In this document: positions 21,384 to 33,220 of the stretch, piece by piece | Layout: each line of letters starts with the position of its first letter | Numbering within the stretch: position 1 is the stretch's first letter | NCBI GenBank assembly: GCA_013146195.2 | Contig: CM028384.1 | Location: 72,267,990-72,331,989, forward strand | Reading direction: 5' to 3' | Origin: Codonopsis lanceolata | Lineage: Eukaryota > Streptophyta > Magnoliopsida > Asterales > Campanulaceae | Length of the DNA stretch: 64,000 bases | Made by a program: the position numbers and the translations under genes | The notes under the pieces: generated by a model | Told to the model about the DNA's origin: nothing | What the model saw: the letters and a program-made list of their open reading frames with translations, nothing else | Databases searched by the model: none

Positions 21384-22855
21384 CAAGATCCAAGTTGGTG
21401 GAAGCCATGCAAGAAGAACTTCAATTTGAGCGATGCCAAGTATGGAAGCTAGTCCCAAAGCCTGGCGATCATCGTCATTGGCACAAAATGGGTGTTCGAA
21501 ACAAGAAGGATGAGGATGGGAACATAGTGAGAAACAAAGCAAGACTCGTTGCACAAGGATATCGTCGAAGAAGGAATTGACTATGATGAAAGCGTTTGCT
21601 CCGATAGCAAGATTGGAAGCTATCAAAACTTCTTAGCCTATGCTACATACAAGGACTTTGTGTTGTATCAAATGGATGTCAAGAGCGCATTTCTAAATGG
21701 TGATCTTCAAGAAAACGGTCTATGTTGCTCAACCTCCAGGCTTTGTGGAGAAAGGAAAAGAAACTCACGTCTACAAGCTTAAAAAGGCTCTCTACGGTCT
21801 TAAGCAAGCTCCTCGGGCACAGTATGAAACTCTATCCAAATTCTTAGTAGAACAAGGATTTGTGCGAGGCAAAGATCGACACCACTCTCTTCATCCTCAA
21901 GCCTGAAAGGACATTCTCTGCTGGTACAAATTTATGTTGATGATATTATCTTTGGATCTACCAATGAGAAGCTATGTAAGCGATTCGAAACGCTCATGAC
22001 TGGCAAATTTCAAATGAGTATGATGGGAGAACTCACATTCTTCTTGGGTCTTCAAATTCAACAATCCAACAAAGGAATATTCATCAGCCAATCCAAGTAT
22101 GCTAAAGATCTTGTTAAAAAGTTTGGATTGGAAACAACAAACACCTTTGATACACCAATGGCTGCTAAATGTAAACTTACAAAAGACTTACAAGGAAAGA
22201 AAGTTGATATCACCCACTATAGGGGGATAATCGGATCTCTGCTCTACCTCACCAGCCGGACGACATAGTGTATCTTTGTTGGGGTATGTGCTAGATTTCA
22301 AGCGGACCCTCGTGAGTCACATCTTCTTGCGGCCAAAGAATCATTAAGTATGTATCGGATACCACCAACTTAGGTATACGGTATCCAAGGAATCTTCTTT
22401 CAACCTAGTAGGCTACTCAGATGCCGACTATCTGGTTGTCAAATCGATAGAAAAAGCACCAGTGGAACATGTCAATTTCTAGGAGATAGACTTGTCTCTG
22501 GGCTAGCAAGAAACAAGCATCGGTTTCCAACTCCACCACTAAGCGAGTACATAGGCTGGCTGGTAGGTTCTTGTCAAGCTGCTGGATCAAACAACAGTTG
22601 GTGGACTACGACATCAAAGTAGCAGACTGCCCAATCATGTGTGATAATACCTCAGCAATCTCAATCACATACAATCCTGTGATGCATTCCAAGACAAAGC
22701 ATATCGATGTTCGATATCACTTTCTAAGGGACAATGTAGAAAAGAGAAACATTAGCATGAAGTACATTTCCACTGAACATCAACTGGCAGATATCTTCAC
22801 AAAAGCTCTAGAAGCGACATGTTTGCTTATCTCGGAGAAAGCTTGGTATGCTTGA
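21384..22855 (+). pseudogene. Copia 2 reverse transcriptase and RNase H
   Basis: AMQEELQFERCQVWKLVPKP, GTKWVFETRRMR-like, NIVRNKARLVAQGY, QMDVKSAFLNGDLQE, LKKALYGLKQAPRA, YVDDIIFGSTNEKL (21,930-21,970), MTGKFQMSMMGELTFFLGL and RGIIGSLLYLT form a nearly full RT palm. RNase H follows with CDNTSAISITYNPVMHSKTK, IDVRYHFLRDNVEKRNI and QLADIFTKALE. Single-base frame slips and stops separate the blocks. Confidence 0.85.
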
Positions 22856-22859
22856 CCAA

Positions 22860-23406
22860 GCGCTTAAATCTAATTCCAATTAAAATTAATTTTTTTTATC
22901 ATTATAATATTTCGAAATTTCAAAATTAATTTTTAAGCAGACTTGATAATTTCTTTTAAGCAGACTTGAAAATTTCTCTTAAGCAGACTTATTACTTTTA
23001 AAGAGTAAAGTCAAGAATTTTTACAGTCACTAAGAGACAAAGGTAAACTTTCTAAACTCATAATTTTAGAGGGTTGTTTATGAAAATTGTGAGGGACTGA
23101 TTTCAAATTTGGTTGAGATATTTTATGAAAAGGTATTTTTTCTCTTTCCTAAAAGCCGTCATTCATTAAGTCTTGTCATCAAAAAGGCGTCTGACTTAAT
23201 GACATTTCACAAGTCTCTATGACTGACGGCACGTCCTTTCGTTTATAAACCCTCAACCGCCAAAAACTCATTTCACAAAACTGTCTCTTGCTATTCTCTC
23301 TCTCTAAAACTTTCTTCTCTCTAAGAATTCTGGTTCGCCTACGTTTCGTTAGTTGATTCTGCAGATTCACTTCCTTTTCATCTTCTTCTTCTGCGAATCT
23401 TCTGCA
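22860..23406 (+). other. Spacer and leader before Copia 2 third ORF
   Basis: TTTTAAGCAGACTTGA-type short tandem copies at 22,934-22,995. The CT-rich stretch (CTATTCTCTCTCTCTAAAAC) near 23,290 resembles a 5' untranslated leader, fitting separate expression of the third ORF. No coding frame. Confidence 0.4.
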
Positions 23407-26110
23407 ATGGTAAGAAATTTCTAACCCTAACTCAGTTATCACAGTGTAAGCACAAATTTACACACTCTCGTATGTAATTACACCATTATTGACTGTTCAT
23501 ATGACTTCTTGCTCCATAACTCTTAGAACTTCCAAATTCTTGTTCATTCTTGGTAGTATCTACTTATTCTTGTTCTCACGACTGTAGATTTTAGTATTCT
23601 GAGTAATATTCAGCCTGTATATGACATTTCATGAGTTGTCTAGAAATTTCTAGGGCTTAATGCTACACTTTGTTCATATTTCGAGTTCTTGAGTTTTTGC
23701 CCTAATTTGTTTGCTGAAATTCTTTAGGCTGGAACTTCTTACGCATCATGGTTCTGAGCAGGCTCGAGTTCGACTCTTGATATTCCAAGCGCCTCTACCA
23801 TGTATCACCCTGGAATGTGCATCGACGAACCATCTGTTCGAGCTTACGCATCTGGAGTAAAAATTGTGGATGACCTGAACCAGTCTGGCATTCTGCCTCT
23901 GTTCATGTTAGACGATGTCGACTACAACAACCTTCTGGCTGAAGAGTTCTTCCAGAAGGCTATCATAAATGACTCCAGAACTACCATCTCGGTTGTCGAG
24001 CAGTCTGTCACCATCTCGCTTCGGGATCGCCAAGACAATTGGCGTAGAATTTGACGGACCTACCTCTCATTGATCTTGAAAAGGCCCGCTTGGTCTTATA
24101 TGCGTGGAGAAAACACTCCAAGGGAGGCTGCTGCTAAGATGAAGAGGACCTTGTTCGAAGATGATGTCTACTTCATCAGCCATCTATTCGACAAGAGTCT
24201 GATTTTCAAGAACGGCACCCATGACATCATGACTTCAGACCAGCTGGAATACACGTCTGCAGTCATTCTCAATATTCGACTCAACTGGGCTCAGATCCTC
24301 TTTGAGCTGGCGTGTGATCTTTGTCGATTAAGGTCTCTCTCAAGCGAGCGGCCATTCGTCCGATCAAGCCGCTCTCTCGCTCAAACCGGTCCTTTTTGAA
24401 GCATCTGGTGAATTTCGAAATAAAGAAAGTTCAGAAGTCCATCCAATTCACCAGCACCTTCATCATCAATTACCACAAGCTGAAGAATGAGAAGAGAGCT
24501 CAACAAGGTCTTCCACCTCTGGTCATAGTCCATGCTATGAACCCACCTCCACTAAAAGTCATCAAGATAAATCCCGAGACAACCGTGGATGCTTTCATGG
24601 CCAAGCAGCTGAGTAAGAAGCTCTCCAAGGAAGCTGGCCGAAGGTCGCTCCAACAAAGGCCGAACCTGCTCCCTCCACAACTCAAGAAGAAAAGAAGATG
24701 TATTACTTGAGGAGGAGCACCCCAAAGAAAAGGAAAGCCACTTCCTCAAGTGCTGCTCCCACCAACCCTGCTCGTCCCCAGGCCAAAAAGAAGACAAAGA
24801 TCGATGCCTCATCCAATCACTCCTGCTCCTGCTGTTGAGGCTGGCGAACTGCACCTGCTCTCTCCGCTCTCGAAAGCGAAAAACCAAACGCACCGAACCC
24901 TCAGAACCTTTCATCCCTTTCGTTCCCCCTTCATCTCCTATCACTTCTTCCTCCCCTTCCCTTTCTTCTTCAACTGCTGTTGGGGAGGAGCCTGCTGCTA
25001 CCCCTCCTTCCTCTCCTACTTCCTCTTCAACCCCTGCTGTTGTTGAGGAGGAGCCTTCTTCACCTATTCCCAAGAAGAAGAAACGCAGACTTCGTAAGAA
25101 GTCTGTGGCTCCAACACCATCTTCTCCACCCTCTCAACCCATAGACACTATCCCTTCTCCGCCATCTTCTCCCGAACCCATCTCCTCCATTCATCCAGAA
25201 TCCTCCCTAGCCATCATACCTGTTCTCACACACTCTTCTCCCTCTACCTCTTCTCCTTCCTTCTCTATGCCCGAACACTTCTCTCCTCTTGCCCCTCATA
25301 TATCTACTCTTCTCTACCAAACAGCTTTTCTTCCAGAAATCTTTCCTCCCATCTCTCAGTATCTTACTCCTATCTCCATCTCTTCTGATCTTTACCAGAT
25401 TCTCTTCCCTTCCATCTCTTCTGCCACCCATTCCTTTCTATTTGATTTCTCTTCTATTTCCGACCTTCTCTATCCTTCTTCCCCTCCTAACTTCATTCTT
25501 TTACCCGACTATCCTTTTCCCTCCTATCTTTTAGAAGCATCCTCTTCCTCTTCTGCTTCTTGTTTCTCTGTCAGTAGCCTAGCCACTGACATTGAAATTG
25601 ATTCCAAACCCTCTTCTCCTCCACCTACAACCTCTGCTGCTAATCAACCTGCTTCTTCATCTTCTTCTCCTCACCCTGCTCCTAACCCTTCTCAGACCCA
25701 TATCTCCGTAAACCTCAACCCTTTCTCCCTTCCAAATAACTCTACTGATCCTGCCCTTCTGGATCTTCTTCGAGCAAACAATGACAACTCGCTCGCCTCA
25801 AGCAAAGACGGTCTCTCTATGGCTCACAGATCGAAGTGCTCGCCTATGGCCTCAACGCTACTCATGCCACCATCTTTGACATAGGCAAGATTGTTGATCA
25901 AGCGTGAATGACACGCCAAGCTTTCACTACTCACCGTTTTCGGTTCAAGATCAACAGTCGCTCGATAGGCATGCCGCACTCCCAGCCAGACAAGATTCGT
26001 GCTTCTCTTCGATGAGCTCAAGACCGAATGGCACGAGCAATTATTCGTAGACGGAGGTTCGATTTCACCGATCTTCGCCTGGTCGAGCAAGGCGATGCAA
26101 GGCTGGCCTG
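23407..26110 (+). pseudogene. Copia 2 third (env-position) ORF, spliced
   Basis: ATG at 23,407 followed at once by GTAAGAAATT. A 318-bp intron ends TTCTTTAG at 23,727, and the frame continues AGTSYASWF, an in-frame TGA, then AGSSSTLDIPSASTMYHPGM. Later blocks, in shifted frames, are SVRAYASGVKIVDDLNQSGI, EDDVYFISHLFDKSLIFKNG, ALKNLVNF-like FLKHLVNFEIKKVQKSIQF and INPETTVDAFMAKQL. The C-terminal half, 24,835-25,884, is an open Ser/Pro-rich stretch with the basic run PKKKKRRLRKKS. An early nonsense codon and at least three frameshifts inactivate it. Sireviruses carry an ORF in this position, sometimes called env-like; no signal peptide or membrane helix is evident here. Confidence 0.65.
23410..23727 (+). 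other. Intron immediately after the start codon
   Basis: Donor ATG|GTAAGAAATT and acceptor TTCTTTAG|GCTGGAACT with a T-rich stretch before it. Joining the ends keeps one frame with the next open segment at 23,800. The intron is AT-rich compared with the flanking coding sequence. Confidence 0.6.
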
Positions 26111-26666
26111 AACAGTAGGGTTGGTGCCATCGGGAGGAGAGAGCTACTCACTTTTTGAATCAAGCCCCGATTGAAGAACGTAACCGACTCGAGAAACGCT
26201 GAATGACGAATCGAGTCCGGGTTGAGACTACTTAGAACGACGACGCACTCAAATTTCGGCCCAATCTATTCTCGAATCTTGGTATTTAGTTCAGATCTGT
26301 TTTTAAACTCGCGTTGTTTTACCAAAACTTCGCTGTTTAAACTTGTTTAATCACAGACGACTTTAGTTTCTTTCAAAGTTTAAATTGCTCTATCTTGCTA
26401 TTATTTAGTTCATTTAAACTTCGTGTTTAAATCTTTACATGTTGCATGTATGCTTATCTCATAGATTTAAACCCTGCTCTACTTAGTACTTGTTTTTAAT
26501 GCTTTTCTCTTGTAAGTACTTAGTCTAGTAGCTATCTCTCTACTAAGGCTTACGCTCCGAGAGACATGTCTCGCTCTTAATAAAAATCTTTAAGACATGT
26601 TATTATCTCTGCATGATTCAAAGTCGCTAGTAGCGAGATGATGACATCAACCAAATAGGAGGAGAT
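26111..26666 (+). other. Region before the 3' LTR, with polypurine tract
   Basis: Non-coding. It ends CAAATAGGAGGAGAT (26,652-26,666), a purine-rich tract touching the first TG of the LTR, the expected plus-strand priming site. Confidence 0.7.
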
Positions 26667-27871
26667 TGTTGATTCCTAATTCTAGATTTGGTTGAGTCAT
26701 CCTCCGATTCTATTATACGCTGATGGCTAAAAGGTCCGCTGCATCGATTAGTGTGGCAACCTGCCTTAGAATCAATTTGTTTAGAACTGCTTAAGTGTTA
26801 GTCTTAGGCGCGGTTTTGCTAGCTTCTTCACACCTTCAGAGACAGCGAGACTTTGAAGTCCGCTCAAAGTCAAAAATCAAGATGAGCCAAATCACGAAAA
26901 TTTGACACGTGTACACCTATTTAGATATTTTCGAAAATATCTAGTCATTATGTCTTCATCAGATTTCATTTTCAAGAAGTCAACTCTACATGCTGACAAC
27001 TGTCCAGACTGTCTCCTGAAACCTGAAGACTGAAGACATTACCCGTTTTGGCTAAGAAGACTTTCCAAGCCGCAAAGCACGCAATCGAAACTTTACTCAA
27101 TTTGGGAATGTCTTCTCGCACACACCGCATCTCCGATGACCGTGGCATTACATCTCCCAAAGCGCCGAATTGCATTCAATGCAAAGAACGTTGGACACGC
27201 TTCACTGCCTCGCCCAACGGTCCAAAGATCTCTTCCCCGGTATTTATTCAAGTCTTGAAGATCTGAAGAACAACTCTTGCGCATTAAAACTCTCAAGCTT
27301 CATCTTCAACATTCAAGCATTCAAGAGATCAAAGGACAAGGACTAACACTTCACCAAACTTTCTGAAGCTGCAGATCTGCCATCTTAAATTCGTTTCAGC
27401 TTCTTTTAGTTTGTTTTTAAACTGTTCTTTAATTCTGCACGTGAAGAGAACAATTAATCATTGATTGTCTCTCTCACCATTATACACTTGGTTAAAAACT
27501 TATTTTGTACACGATCCATTAGAGATCTTACTCATAAACCTAGTGGATAAACAAGTGCACTTTTAAAATCCAAAGCTAACCACTTTGGTAGTGGATGTAG
27601 TACTATACACAGTACGAACCACTTCAAATTCCTGTGTGTTGTTTGAACTGTTCTTATATTTCTCATTAACTGCTTAACTGCTTCAGAATATGTACTACCT
27701 CAACAACACTCTTGATAGTTCAGATTCTGCTTTGTTTCGGCTACCTTAACACTTCTATTCAAACCTTCCAAGAAATCATTAAGAAGTGTTTACGAAAAGT
27801 TTTTATAAAAACAAAACTAGGCTATTCAACCCCCCCTTCTAGCCTAGATTGAGCCTATTTTGGGACCAACA
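26667..27871 (+). repeat. 3' LTR of Copia element 2
   Basis: 1,205 bp from TGTTGATTCCTAATTC to TTGGGACCAACA, so TGTTG...CAACA ends. The polypurine tract precedes it. The five bases after it are GATTA, the expected target duplication, but the 5' partner is lost. Confidence 0.8.
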
Positions 27872-28361
27872 GATTATTAAATTCAACAATTGAAATAGAT
27901 AATTATTTATTAACTCATTGAAATTTCAATATAGTTAAAAAAATCATAACTATTTTTTATATTGCCGGATGTGAATGAGGTTGAAATAGTTTGGTATATA
28001 TGGTTGTCAATTGTCTAAAGTCAAAGAAAAAATATCAAAAGTTTTCAGATTTATTTATCTAATTAATTTGAATTATAAATTCATTTTATTTCCTAATGCA
28101 TTAATGATGTGTATACAATGTAGAAGTGTTGTCATTTTTGAAAAATGCATTTTGGCGGAAACTTTCCAAAAATCGCACCTCTCCTTTTATATATGTATCT
28201 ATACATGACTTTAGAATTACACATATGGGTTGAGTACGGAAAATGCATCCTTAATTTGTTCAAATGCAAACTAATATTTGACACACACACACCAATTAAG
28301 AAAAAATAGTAATTTATTTATATTATAAATATTAATATAATATATTGTTTTCATTAAAAAT
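27872..28361. other. AT-rich stretch, nothing identified
   Basis: No gene or element borders visible. Confidence 0.5.
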
Positions 28362-28611
28362 CTTGTGCATGCAATTATAATTTTCAAAACGTAATTTTTT
28401 TCTTGTAAATATGTTTGGAAAACTATTTTAAAACGCTATTTTTATAAACAAAATAGTTGTAAACGCAACACATTTTCAAAACGCTCCAAATTGGAGCGTT
28501 TTAAAACGCTGCGTTTTAAAACACTGCATTGAAACACTTTTAAAGAGAAAACACTGTATTTTTTACCTGAGTTTTGGTCAAAACGCTCTTCCAAACAAGC
28601 ATTTAGTCATA
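28362..28611. mobile_element. Diverged Tourist-like MITE (AACGCTCC family)
   Basis: Aligns in inverse orientation with the copy at 33,221-33,712 through GTTTGGAAAACTATTTTAAA, AAAACGCTCCAAATTGGAGC and CAAAACGCTCTTCCAAACAA. The right end is CCAAACAAGCA then TTTA. The left end is diverged. Confidence 0.5.
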
Positions 28612-28701
28612 ATTAAAAAAAATATTTGAGAATAATCAATATGATAATATTAAAAGTGGAGGATAAAATTGAAATGTTATAAAGATTGTAGACATATTTT
28701 T

Positions 28702-29026
28702 ACCAACGAGTTTTAGCTCAACTGATACTGTTCACTTCTTCTAATGGAAAGGTCGGGTGTTCAAGTCTCACTAGAGACACCCTGGACTTTATTGATCTCA
28801 ATAGAGAGGTCAGATGTTCAAGTATTTTCAGAGACATAGTTGTGTTCAAGCCTTACTCAAATACCCAATTTAGCTGCTCACTTATCCATCACATTTAGCT
28901 GCTCATTTATCCTAACGAATAAATAAATCATAGATCTATTATTGTAGTCTTTTAAGACATTAAAACAATAAATAAAAAAGGTTGGAGCACGGTCTATGTC
29001 TCCTCCAACCTTTAAAAAAGAAATAA
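28702..29026 (+). mobile_element. tRNA-derived SINE, copy 1
   Basis: Head with A box TAGCTCAACTGATACTG and B box GGTCGGGTGTTCAAGTC, a body, then GTAGTCTTTTAAGACATT and an A-rich tail. It is flanked by ACATATTTTT at 28,692-28,701 and 29,027-29,036, a perfect 10-bp target duplication. The body ends with GGTTGGAGCACGGTC. Confidence 0.8.
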
Positions 29027-29036
29027 ACATATTTTT

Positions 29037-29894
29037 TAAAAAAAGTTGATTCATTAAAGTAAAAAATATCCTAAAATAATATATGAAAAAAGGTCATTCG
29101 AGTCACCTTACTTTTTCAAATTGTTCATATAAGTCACTTAATTTGTAAGTTATTAATTTAGGCCACCATACTATAATTTGGGTGTAAAATACCCATTTAC
29201 CCTTTCAGTAAACTAATGGGTGTGAACAAGTATGACAAAATGGATCTTTCGTGCCCCTTACTTTTTTTTTTTTTGCAAAATATACATATTGAGCAACATT
29301 CATTTTATTTAAAAAAGAATGAAGAAACGAAAAGCTAAATGCATGATTTGTATTTCATAAATTATAACAAGTTGATTTATTAATATTTTTTAAATTATTA
29401 TCAAATACAAATCATGCGTTTAACTTTAAATTTTTTCATTTTGCTTTTCAACAAGTAGCATCACCCAAAAAAATCTTTTTTATCATAGTAGTTCACAACA
29501 ATTGGTTTACTGAAGCGGTGAGATGAATATTTCATACACATTTAACGACAAAAAATAACGAAAAGTGAAAAATGATGCAAAATACAACTAAATTAACGGA
29601 AACTTAGATTCCTACCTAGTTGTTGTTGTGTGTGTTTTTTAATTAACATTTTAATTTTTTTAGAATGGTGATTTAGACATTTATTTTTGCAAAAAAAGAA
29701 GTCATCTTTAAGCCATGTGAAAAATATGTGATTAGTTAGATATTACAAGACTTAGCATGTGAAACAGTGATAGTGTAATGCTTTAACCAATCACATGTTA
29801 TATATATACGTCTTTTATTTTGGGTAAAGAGTTCATTAGTAATAAAATGATAATTTTATATCTTAATTTTTCAAAATAAACTCTTTAAGTGTCT
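29037..29894. other. AT-rich stretch, nothing firm
   Basis: No gene. 29,810-29,890 has Stowaway-like motifs (GGGTAAAGAGTTCATTAG ... AAATAAACTCTTTAAG) that could be a short diverged MITE. Confidence 0.4.
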
Positions 29895-29906
29895 CATCTC
29901 AAAATG

Positions 29907-30215
29907 ACCAACAAACTCTAGTTCAACTGGTACTGCTCACTTCTTCTAATAAAGAGGTCGGGTATTCAAGTCTCACTAGAGACACCCTGGACTTTATAAC
30001 TCTTAATAGAGAGGTCGGGTGTTCAAACCTCTTTAAAGGCACCGTTATTGTTCAAGTCTTATGTAAATGCCTCATTTAGCTACTCACTTATCTTAATGGA
30101 GAGGTCGAGTGTTCAAGTCCTACCAGAGGCACCCTGATACTTAACTACTTTCAACCAAGATGTCAGGTGTTCAAAGCCTCACTAGAGAATCATTTGTTCG
30201 AGTTACACTAAATGC

Positions 30216-30288
<73 letters not shown>

Positions 30289-30379
30289 GTAGTCTTTTAA
30301 GACATTAAAATAATAAAAATTTAAGGATTGGGGTTCGGTCTATATCGCATCCAACCTTTAAAAAAAATAAAAAAAAAAG
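29907..30379 (+). mobile_element. tRNA-derived SINE, copy 2, with expanded B-box modules
   Basis: Same family as 28,702-29,026: A box TAGTTCAACTGGTACTGC and B box GGTCGGGTATTCAAGTCTC. It is flanked by CATCTCAAAATG / CATTTCAAAATG (11 of 12) at 29,895-29,906 and 30,380-30,391. The body repeats B-box-like modules (GAGAGGTCGGGTGTTCAA and variants) about four times, and a (TA)n run at about 30,218-30,285 lies before the conserved 3' end. Confidence 0.8.
30218..30285. repeat. (TA)n microsatellite in SINE copy 2
   Basis: About 34 TA units within the SINE body; copy 1 has no such run. Confidence 0.9.
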
Positions 30380-30506
30380 CATTTCAAAATGGAATAATTG
30401 ATTTTGCCCGAAACGGATGGAGTATATCCTTTATTATTCACTATTTTTTTTCACAAGGTTGGAGGGGATATAAACTTTTTATTATTATTCACTATTAAGG
30501 CTATTT

Positions 30507-30815
30507 ATATAAGAAAAAAATATCCAAATAACCATTGTATTATTTATAAGTAATCGATTTGACCAATCATATTACATCTTTTCTTTAATTCCATCTTTTT
30601 TGGTGCAATTGAAAGATAAAAATACCTTTTATACAGTCTATCCGTTAATCAACATCAACAGGTTCGTTGCAAAATTGTATGGGACATTGACGGCAAGGAC
30701 CACGTCGTACTAAATTACTGAATACATTAGTTATATTTGAGATATTGTAATGTGATTGGTCAAATCGATTACCTACGAATAATACAATGATTATTTGGAT
30801 AATTTTCTCTTTATT
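30507..30815. mobile_element. MITE with ~60-bp terminal inverted repeats
   Basis: Left arm TATCCAAATAACCATTGTAT...GTAATCGATTTGACCAATCA, right arm its near-perfect reverse complement (TGATTGGTCAAATCGATTAC...ATACAATGATTATTTGGATA). About 300 bp, no coding capacity. A target duplication could not be fixed, so MULE-like or fold-back type is open. Confidence 0.65.
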
Positions 30816-32959
30816 TAACTAGATTACAACCAATTGAAAGTGGGGGGGGGGTAGAGAATGGGAAGAGTGGGGACTCCCTACATGTATCGGTGGTGGTAAC
30901 TTGGATAAGGCAAAAGCTTAGTTAAAACGATCTTACGGTCATTTTTTGTAAGACGATTTTTCTTTAACCGAATTAAGATTTATAAGTCCGTTTTACATAT
31001 AACTTACTCGTCAGATAATTGGTACTAGACACGACTCAATTTTTTATCTACTAAACCTTTGCATTAATTAATGAAACATTTTCAGATTGTAAACTAGTTT
31101 GAAATTTCTGGCTCCGTCAACTGAGCTAAGCTGCATATTCTAGCGCCAATTGTGCGGGGCCAGTCTCCTTTCCATTGTTCCTTTTTTGGCGCATTTTTAT
31201 AATTTGTTGTAAATGGTCAAGAAACATTTAGAGGGTTAAGTGCAAATTAAATTTATACTCAAGTCCTCAACTTTCATTTTAATGTAATATAAGTTATACT
31301 CCTATTAAAGTAAATAATTTGACATACAAAAAAATATAATAATAACCTTCCAAAAACTATCCAATACAAATAAAATAATACAACAAAAGTGCCCCCGTTT
31401 ATAATGATACTAGTACTCTTATTCATACCGATGGTACGGCGTCCAGTTTGAGAATTTATCAATAAATAAAATAATGTGAAAATGAACCCAAATACCTAAC
31501 AAAATAAAAATATTTTACTTTGATATTTATTTTATAAGAAGATGTCCAACATTCTATAAAAATAAACTCGTGCCCGTGCCGATGGCATGGTGCCAGTAAG
31601 AGCGTGATCAATGTATGAATCGAACATGATGAAAAAAATTAATTAAGAAACTACAACTAAATATTTGTAAAACCGTAAAGGTCTCTTTGCCCGGAACAGA
31701 GGAATTCATTGATAATTTGTACACGAAACTGCGGGCCGACCAAAAAAACAGGCCGGACAAAACTTATGAATTTTTTTTATTTGTATAAGAAATTACGGGC
31801 CGGAAAAAAATTAAATTGCCGAACAAAAAAGGGCCCGAATAAAAATTAAATTGATTAAGTTAATTACGATAACAGTTAAAAAGAAAAAAAATATTTCAAA
31901 TTACAAAACTTACGATTTTTTTTATTTGTATACGAAATTGCGGGTCGGAAAAAAATTAAATTGATTAAGTTAATTAAGATAATAATTAAAAAGAAAAAAA
32001 TTCAAATACAAATATTCAAAACTTACCGCTGGACTAAAATTAAATTGATTAGTTATGCACGTTAAAACAATAAATCTCAGTAAAACAATATCGGTAAAAC
32101 CATAAAATAATAAATGTAAAACTGTAAAACCGTAAATAATAAGTCGTAGAATATGCCTTTATTGGAACAGTTATCTGTTTTTGGCAGAAAAAAAGTAGTG
32201 AAATTGGAAAAAGTAATTGCCTATCACACGTTTACAATTTAGATTAAATGTAGAGAGTATGATTGCAGTAAAAGAATTAATCTCAGCATGTAATTAGTTT
32301 TTACCAATTACACACGTGTTTTGGCATCTTTGTGCATATGTCACGGTGTCAGTATATATGATTTCGTCAATTCAAATGACTGTATCTAAATAGAAGGTGT
32401 TATTTAAAAAATATTACAGTTGAGGGGTACATTACTTCAAGTGATAGTTGAGGGACTGATATTTTATAAGGGGTGATTGATCAAAAGACTAATCGCAGGG
32501 TGCGACTTTGTAATATGAAGATAAAATATAGGGAGAAGAAAAATGGGTGACTACTCATAATATTAATTGTAGGGGTTAAAAATGGATAACTACTCACACA
32601 TGTGATTGTGAGGGTGAATCTCAACCGTTAAAATTTTAAAGATAATTTAATCTCAACCTCTAAATAGCCCTGGTCAATTACCTAATTGTTTTATAAGGAA
32701 ACATAATTCTAACAGTATAAGGAAACTTAGAAGAGGAGGTTACCCAAATAAATGAAAGTCGTAAGATGATAATAAAAATAAATAAATTTTGACCTCTGAA
32801 TAGCCCTAGTCAATTACCTAGCTTCTTTGTAATATAGATAATATGTAGTTTTTTTTCGAAATGAAAAATATATTTTTCGAAAGAGAATTTATTTGAAGAA
32901 GAAAAAAAGAGAAGAACTTGGGGCAATTATGTAGGAAGAGAGTGAGAGGGATTAGGTTT
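30816..32959. other. Gene-free stretch with short diverged direct repeats
   Basis: No gene. 31,720-32,050 has direct repeats of ~130-180 bp around GAAATTACGGGCCGG / GAAATTGCGGGTCGG plus TTAAATTGATTAAGTTAATT. A poly-G run (10 G) starts at 30,841. Otherwise unassigned AT-rich DNA. Confidence 0.5.
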
Positions 32960-33220
32960 GTTAATAAATCAAATTTGGATTGGATCAGTCAAATTCATAC
33001 CCGATTTGTAAAGAAATTATCAAACTTGGATTGGATCGGATCATCTTTCGAATATTTCAAAGCTTGGTCCATATCCTAAATCTTCGGATTCAGATCAGAC
33101 TCGTATTTTATTCAGATTTTATTAACTCCTTATTAAAGTCCTGAATAAAACTAGTATTAAGATATAAAATTAAAAATCCTTATTTTCATCTAACACCAAC
33201 ATGAATAACAATGTTAGTAA

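Larger units (their letters stand above)
20229..27871 (+). mobile_element. Copia LTR retrotransposon 2, 5' part missing
   Basis: Integrase, reverse transcriptase, RNase H, spacer, intron-containing third ORF, polypurine tract and 3' LTR on the plus strand. It differs in sequence from element 1 and lacks its ATGTTGCAACAT motifs, so it is a different family. All frames are broken. Confidence 0.85.

Noticed and set aside
12189..22855. Endogenous pararetrovirus or Gypsy polyprotein
   Set aside because: Integrase precedes reverse transcriptase and motifs (YVDDI, DSGCSRHMTG, ADIFTK) are of the Copia type.
24552..25073. 173-codon minus-strand open frame rich in Gly/Glu
   Set aside because: Antisense shadow of the Ser/Pro-rich third ORF.
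28702..30379. Possible tRNA genes (A and B boxes)
   Set aside because: No cloverleaf or anticodon arm can be formed over a 72-nt span; the copies have target duplications and A-rich tails, so SINEs.
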